64,000 bases of DNA from the NCBI RefSeq assembly GCF_000062885.1, contig NC_009142.1, positions 7,305,584-7,369,583 of the forward strand, in the 5' to 3' direction. The notes under the pieces are model-generated. The model saw only the letters and a list, made by a program, of their open reading frames with translations, did not search any database and was not told where the DNA came from. Shown piece by piece: positions 60,447 through 64,000 of this stretch (its first letter is position 1; each line of letters opens with the position of its first letter). The stretch comes from Saccharopolyspora erythraea NRRL 2338. Lineage in GTDB: Bacteria > Actinomycetota > Actinomycetes > Mycobacteriales > Pseudonocardiaceae. Position numbers and translations under genes: made by a program.

Positions 60447-61043
60447 TCAGGCGGCGTCGGCCATCGGGCGCGGGGACCGCTTGCGGGGGTCGGGGATCGC
60501 GCGGTCGGCATCCAGGTAAGCCTCGCGCAGACCCTTGCGCGCCCGGTACGCGAGCGCCGACACGCCGTTGGGGTTCATCCCGAACCGGTCGGCCACCTCC
60601 GCCAGGGGCAGGTCCTCCACCTCCAGGTGCCACAGCACGCGCTGCCACCGCAGGGGCAACCGCGCGAACGCCTGGGCGAGCAGCGAACGGTCGATCGCGT
60701 CGGAAACCGAGTCGATGGACGGCATCCGGGGCTGCTCGGCGAAGACGAGGTCGACGTCCGGGGCCAGGTGCAGCCTGCGGTCCTGCGTGTTCGACGTCGT
60801 GGCCAGGTTGCGGACCGTCGTGAGCAGATAGGCGCGGAACGCCGTCGTCGGGCCGCCACCGCGGTTGAGGACGTCGAGTATCCGGGCGAACGCCTCGGCC
60901 ACCAGGTCCTCGGCGTCGGTCGCCGTCCTGGCGACCTGCCGCGCCATCGTGTGGGCGGCGCCGACGTGCCGCGCGTACAGCTCCCCGAAAGCCGCGGCGG
61001 AGCCGCACCGCGCCGCGTCCAGCAGGATTCCTTCGTCGCCGAT
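60447..61043 (-). CDS. Sigma-70 family RNA polymerase sigma factor with unusual start
   Basis: About 198 residues. Region 2 is seen in LYARHVGAAHTMARQVARTA, DAEDLVAEAFARIL and FRAYLLTTVRNLA; region 4 in FARLPLRWQRVLWHLEVE, LAEVADRFGMNPNGVSALAYR. The homology requires residues upstream of the first in-frame ATG (60947), but the open frame reaches only to a TGA before 61046 and contains no ATG, GTG or TTG there. An AGGAGG lies 9 nt before an ATC codon (61043-61041). Either ATC is the start, or one base has been added near GTGAACC. A linked anti-sigma gene is not seen. Confidence 0.7.
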   Translation of the reverse strand: MGDEGILLDAARCGSAAAFGELYARHVGAAHTMARQVARTATDAEDLVAEAFARILDVLNRGGGPTTAFRAYLLTTVRNLATTSNTQDRRLHLAPDVDLVFAEQPRMPSIDSVSDAIDRSLLAQAFARLPLRWQRVLWHLEVEDLPLAEVADRFGMNPNGVSALAYRARKGLREAYLDADRAIPDPRKRSPRPMADAA

Positions 61044-61209
61044 GGTTCACCGCCTCCTAGCGGGTGATCCGGTTTCGAGGACGGCTTCGGCCACCGGTGC
61101 GGCGCACTGGTCGCCCCGTCCCGCCGGAGATGCTTTCCCGCATTCCCGGCACCTAACAAGCCACGGAATTTCACATACTGATTGCGCGGACCGCCGGACC
61201 CGCTGAAAC

Positions 61210-61980
61210 TCACCGCGCGGTGGGAAAATCTCCGGCCACCGCGAGCATTCGGGTGATCCTCCCCGCCGCGTCGGAGAGCGGACCGACGAGCTCACCGGAA
61301 ACCGGAAGTCGTTGGACGGGGAAGGAAATCGCGAGCGTCGCGGGTCCACCGCCGACCCGGACCGGAGCCGCCATGCACGCCACGCCGAGGGAGTACTCCT
61401 CGGAGTCGAGGACGATCGACGAGGTGCGCGCGCCGTCGACCAGGTCACGCACCCGGGTGAACGTGCGCGGGGTGAGGCCGGCGGGCGGGTAGCGGCTGAA
61501 GTGGTCGGCGCGCTGCTGCCGGCTCATCCCGGACAGCAGGCACTTGCCGATGGCGGTGGCGTGCGCGGCGTCCCGGAAGTCGGCCCACACGTCCACGCGC
61601 GGTGCGCGGCGGCTGTCGACGATGTCGGACACCTGCACCTCGCCGTCGTGGTAGCGGGCGAGGTAGATGGCGGCGCCGAGCTCCTCGCGCAGGTCGGCCA
61701 TCACCGCGCGGACGCGGTTGCGCAGCACCTGACCCCGGCTGGAGGCGTGCAGCCCGTCGACGCCGTCACCGACGATGTAGGAGCCGTCGCCGAGCTTCTC
61801 CACGTAGCCTTCATGCGCCAACGTGCGCAGCAGGTGGTACGTCGTCGGCAGTGCGATACCGGTGCGCCTGGCGAGGTACTTGGCCGTCGTGCCACCGGGG
61901 TGTTCACCAACGGCCTCGAGCAGGCGCAAGGCACGCTGCACCGACGTGATGAGCGTGGGCTCCCCGTCCCCCCGTGTCAC
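61210..61980 (-). CDS. IclR-family transcriptional regulator
   Basis: A 256-residue protein. N-terminal winged helix-turn-helix (LITSVQRALRLLEAVGEHPG, TAKYLARRTGIALPTTYHLL) and C-terminal IclR ligand domain (YHDGEVQVSDIVDSRRAPRV, HATAIGKCLLSG, ACMAAPVRVGGGPATLAIS). GTG 61980 has AGGAGGGA upstream. It lies 245 bp downstream of adenosine deaminase on the same strand and could regulate it, but nothing shows this. Confidence 0.87.
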   Translation of the reverse strand: MTRGDGEPTLITSVQRALRLLEAVGEHPGGTTAKYLARRTGIALPTTYHLLRTLAHEGYVEKLGDGSYIVGDGVDGLHASSRGQVLRNRVRAVMADLREELGAAIYLARYHDGEVQVSDIVDSRRAPRVDVWADFRDAAHATAIGKCLLSGMSRQQRADHFSRYPPAGLTPRTFTRVRDLVDGARTSSIVLDSEEYSLGVACMAAPVRVGGGPATLAISFPVQRLPVSGELVGPLSDAAGRITRMLAVAGDFPTAR

Positions 61981-62225
61981 CGTTCCCTCCTGCCCCGGTC
62001 CGGTCCGCACCTGGCGCGAACCGGACCACCAACATGTCTGACCTGCGATTGTGCGCCGGACCCGGCCGGGCGCGCCAGCGTCGGCGGTCACATCCCGACG
62101 ACGGGGCGGAACTGCTCGCCCGGCCGGATGTGGCGGGAGCTCTCGCGGGGCGCGGCCGGAGACGTCGCCGTGCGTCCGGATCACGCGCCGCCGCGCTTCC
62201 ACAGGCGACCAGCGGAGCAGTCCCC

Positions 62226-63314
62226 TCACGCCATCAGCCGCGCGTAGCCCGGCTTGACCACGTCGTTGATGATCGCGAGCCGCTCGTCGAAGCCGAGGAA
62301 GGACGACTTCATCGCGTTCACCGTGAACCACTGCATGTCCGCCCAGTCGTAGCCGAACGTCTCGTGCAGTGCGTGGAACTCGCTCGACATCGAGCAGTGG
62401 CTCATCAGCCGGTTGTCGGTGTTGACCGTCACCCGGAACCGCAGACGCGCCAGCAGGCCGATCGGGTGCTCGGCCAGCGACGGCGCCGCCCCGGTCTGCA
62501 GGTTCGACGACGGACACATCTCCAGCGGGATGCGGCGGTCGCGCACGTAGGAGGCCAGCCTGCCGAGCTGCACCTCGCCGTTGTCGTCGACCTTGATGTC
62601 GTCGACGATGCGCACCCCGTGGCCGAGGCGCTCGGCACCGCAGTGCTGGATCGCCTCCCAGATCGACGGCAGCCCGAACGCCTCACCGGCGTGAATGGTG
62701 AAATGCGCGTTCTGCTGGCGCAAATACTCGAAGGCGTCCAGGTTCCGCGTGGGCGGAAAACCGGCTTCCGGGCCCGCGATGTCGAATCCGACGACCTCGG
62801 CGTCCCGGTAGCGGACCGCGAGGTTGGCGATTTCGGTCGCGCGGGCGTTCTGCCGCATCGCGCACAGCAAGGTACCGATTCGGATACGTTTTCCGCTTTC
62901 GGCAACCCGGCGTTCACCTTCTCGGAATCCGTCCTGAACCGCCTGCACGACCTCGTCGATCGTCATACCGCCGTCCTGGAACAGTTCCGGCGCGTAACGC
63001 ACCTCGGCGTAGACGACGCCGTCGGCGGCGAGGTCCTCCGCGCACTCCGCGGCGACGCGCACCAGCGCGTCGGGTGTCTGCATGACGCCGACGGTGTGCG
63101 AGAAGGTCTCCAGGTAGCGCTCCAGCGAGCCGGAGTCGGCCGCGCGGTGGAACCACTCGCCCAGCTCGGCGGCGTCGGTGTGGGGCAGGCCCGAGTACCC
63201 GGTCTCCGCAGCGAGGTCGATCACGGTCTGCGGGCGCAGCCCGCCGTCGAGGTGGTCGTGCAGCAGGACCTTGGGGGCCGAACGGATCGTGTCAAAGCTA
63301 ACCGGGGTCGCCAT
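62226..63314 (-). CDS. add: Adenosine deaminase
   Basis: A 362-residue TIM-barrel hydrolase. Zinc and substrate ligands are visible: [11 protein letters not shown] (HxH), [10 protein letters not shown] (His and catalytic Glu), ERLGHGVRI and NTDNRLMS (Asp pair of the family's DDP replaced by DN, as in actinomycete members). It deaminates adenosine and deoxyadenosine to inosine and deoxyinosine, feeding purine nucleoside phosphorylase. ATG 63314 has TAACGT 6 nt upstream on minus and no ribosome-binding site, suggesting a leaderless mRNA. Position matches add (Rv3313c) of M. tuberculosis, from memory. Confidence 0.93.
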   Translation of the reverse strand: MATPVSFDTIRSAPKVLLHDHLDGGLRPQTVIDLAAETGYSGLPHTDAAELGEWFHRAADSGSLERYLETFSHTVGVMQTPDALVRVAAECAEDLAADGVVYAEVRYAPELFQDGGMTIDEVVQAVQDGFREGERRVAESGKRIRIGTLLCAMRQNARATEIANLAVRYRDAEVVGFDIAGPEAGFPPTRNLDAFEYLRQQNAHFTIHAGEAFGLPSIWEAIQHCGAERLGHGVRIVDDIKVDDNGEVQLGRLASYVRDRRIPLEMCPSSNLQTGAAPSLAEHPIGLLARLRFRVTVNTDNRLMSHCSMSSEFHALHETFGYDWADMQWFTVNAMKSSFLGFDERLAIINDVVKPGYARLMA

Positions 63315-63624
63315 GGCCCCACGTTACTCGCAACGCGGCGGCAATCCGGCGGAGCCGCCGCACCCCCGGCGATCAGCGGCTACGCGACATCACCCGGCTG
63401 CCGAACCGGCCGTGCCCGGCACTCCTCCGAACGGGTGGCGTTATGTCCATTGCGACATTCGCACCCCCCTGTTTGACTCCGTTCAGTGCAATTGACAAAG
63501 ACCGAACGGTGTATGCAAAACCGTGACCATAACGGAAAGTATCGGGGGGTGTCTGGGAACACGGAGAGCGAGTAGCTACGCTCCTGGAGTCCTCACCTCC
63601 CCTCGACGAAGGACGCCCGTAGCC
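63315..63624. other. Divergent intergenic region of add and the coiled-coil gene
   Basis: About 310 bp, clearly less GC-rich between 63430 and 63560. It includes the add -10 element (63321-63326), TTGACT and TTGACA motifs near 63473 and 63492, and TACGCT near 63577, which could drive the plus-strand gene. No gene is supported. Confidence 0.45.
63321..63326 (-). promoter_or_regulatory. -10 element TAACGT of add
   Basis: TAACGT on the minus strand ends 6 nt before the add ATG. Confidence 0.5.
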
Positions 63625-64000
63625 GTGACCGAGAACATGTCGTTCGACCGCATGCGCAACATGCTCACGCGTGCGGCTGAGATCCGCGAAAGCGAACAGC
63701 AGCAGATCTTCGACGCACTTGATGAGATCCACGCCCGGATGTCTCCGCTGGAGTCGCTGGGCTCCGTGCGGAAGCGGTTGTCCGAGCTGCCCGACCGCAC
63801 CGAGGTCAGCGTGCTCGCCGAGCGGCTCGACGAGACGCTGGCCAAGCTCGAGGCCCAGGACGGCGCGATCACCGAGCTCCGCAGCTCCGTCGACGGCCTG
63901 GTCGACAAGCTCGCCAAGCCTTTCGCCCAGCTCGACGGGCGGCTGGACGGGGTGGCCGGCCGCTTCGACGGCGTCGCCGGGCGGATGGACGGGCTGGAGG
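63625..64000 (+). CDS. Coiled-coil protein, 3' end outside window
   Basis: At least 125 residues, open at the window edge. The chain is helical and charged (RAAEIRESEQQQIFDALDEI, LAERLDETLAKLEAQDG), then enters 7-residue units of the form GRLDGVA, GRFDGVA, GRMDGLE, a heptad pattern typical of long coiled coils. GTG 63625 has AAGGA 11 nt upstream; ATG 63637 is an alternative start. No known family is certain; such proteins often act as structural or partition-like factors. Confidence 0.65.
   Translation, partial: MTENMSFDRMRNMLTRAAEIRESEQQQIFDALDEIHARMSPLESLGSVRKRLSELPDRTEVSVLAERLDETLAKLEAQDGAITELRSSVDGLVDKLAKPFAQLDGRLDGVAGRFDGVAGRMDGLE

Noticed and set aside
63473..63497. TTGACT/TTGACA as -35 boxes for the coiled-coil gene
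   Set aside because: No acceptable -10 lies 16-18 bp downstream of either, so I did not call a promoter.
1..64000. tRNA, rRNA or riboswitch genes
   Set aside because: I looked through the larger gaps and saw no cloverleaf with a CCA-ready end or known riboswitch core; a covariance-model scan would be needed to exclude them.

Overview
The window is very GC-rich, uses many GTG and some TTG starts, and carries a PPE-like/EspG pair, a seven-gene Mnh antiporter operon, DUF574-type methyltransferase and many apparently leaderless genes. This points to a mycelial actinomycete, most likely of the Pseudonocardiales (Saccharopolyspora-like). The genus is an inference. From memory, the core genes follow the order of Mycobacterium tuberculosis Rv3302c-Rv3313c: glpD, a lpdA-type flavoprotein, a small divergent gene, two M20 amidohydrolases, purine nucleoside phosphorylase, pmmB, upp, a conserved acidic protein and adenosine deaminase. 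Lineage-specific blocks sit between these core genes.

Layout. 0-1.8 kb: tail of an unknown gene, a PPE-like protein and EspG. 2.1-7.6 kb: glycerol catabolism (glpD and its DeoR-type regulator on minus; glpF-glpK on plus). 8-9.6 kb: four small glycine-rich or exported proteins on minus, most with their own terminators. 9.7-15.1 kb: FMN-dependent 2-hydroxy-acid oxidase, TPR protein, DCC thiol oxidoreductase, lpdA-like dehydrogenase and a GGCT-fold protein. 15.2-20.0 kb: a sugar/polyol module (DeoR regulator, two FGGY kinases, HAD hydrolase). 20.0-21.3 kb: low-complexity tandem repeats next to a truncated AbiEi-like protein. 22.4-25.0 kb: two overlapping M20 amidohydrolases. 25.3-27.3 kb: a small membrane protein, a streptomycin-kinase-like phosphotransferase and a small hypothetical protein. 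27.3-33.3 kb: mnhABCDEFG. 33.8-38.1 kb: Ser/Thr kinase, purine nucleoside phosphorylase and phosphosugar mutase. 38.1-47.1 kb: methyltransferase, flavodoxin-like protein, a twice-frameshifted phosphate-binding-like gene, glycosyltransferase, a toxin-antitoxin pair and two tandem GH18 chitinases. 47.7-51.1 kb: upp, then TetR and a divergent FAD monooxygenase sharing a four-site operator array. 51.1-58.8 kb: tandem repeats, Zn alcohol dehydrogenase, DinB, deoC with two aldehyde dehydrogenases, PadR with its membrane partner and SMI1. 59-64 kb: conserved acidic protein, sigma factor, IclR, adenosine deaminase and the start of a coiled-coil protein.

How the genes fit together. Glycerol is taken up (GlpF), phosphorylated (GlpK) and oxidised (GlpD). 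Nucleosides are handled by adenosine deaminase, purine nucleoside phosphorylase, Upp and probably the mutase; DeoC would cleave deoxyribose 5-phosphate and the aldehyde dehydrogenases could oxidise the acetaldehyde. The secreted chitinase lies under a DasR-type box. The most distinctive regulatory signals are four GAACNNNGTTC palindromes at the TetR/monooxygenase promoter, a toxin-antitoxin operator embedded in the 3' end of a chitinase gene, and a recurrent TANNNT element 6-8 nt before start codons.
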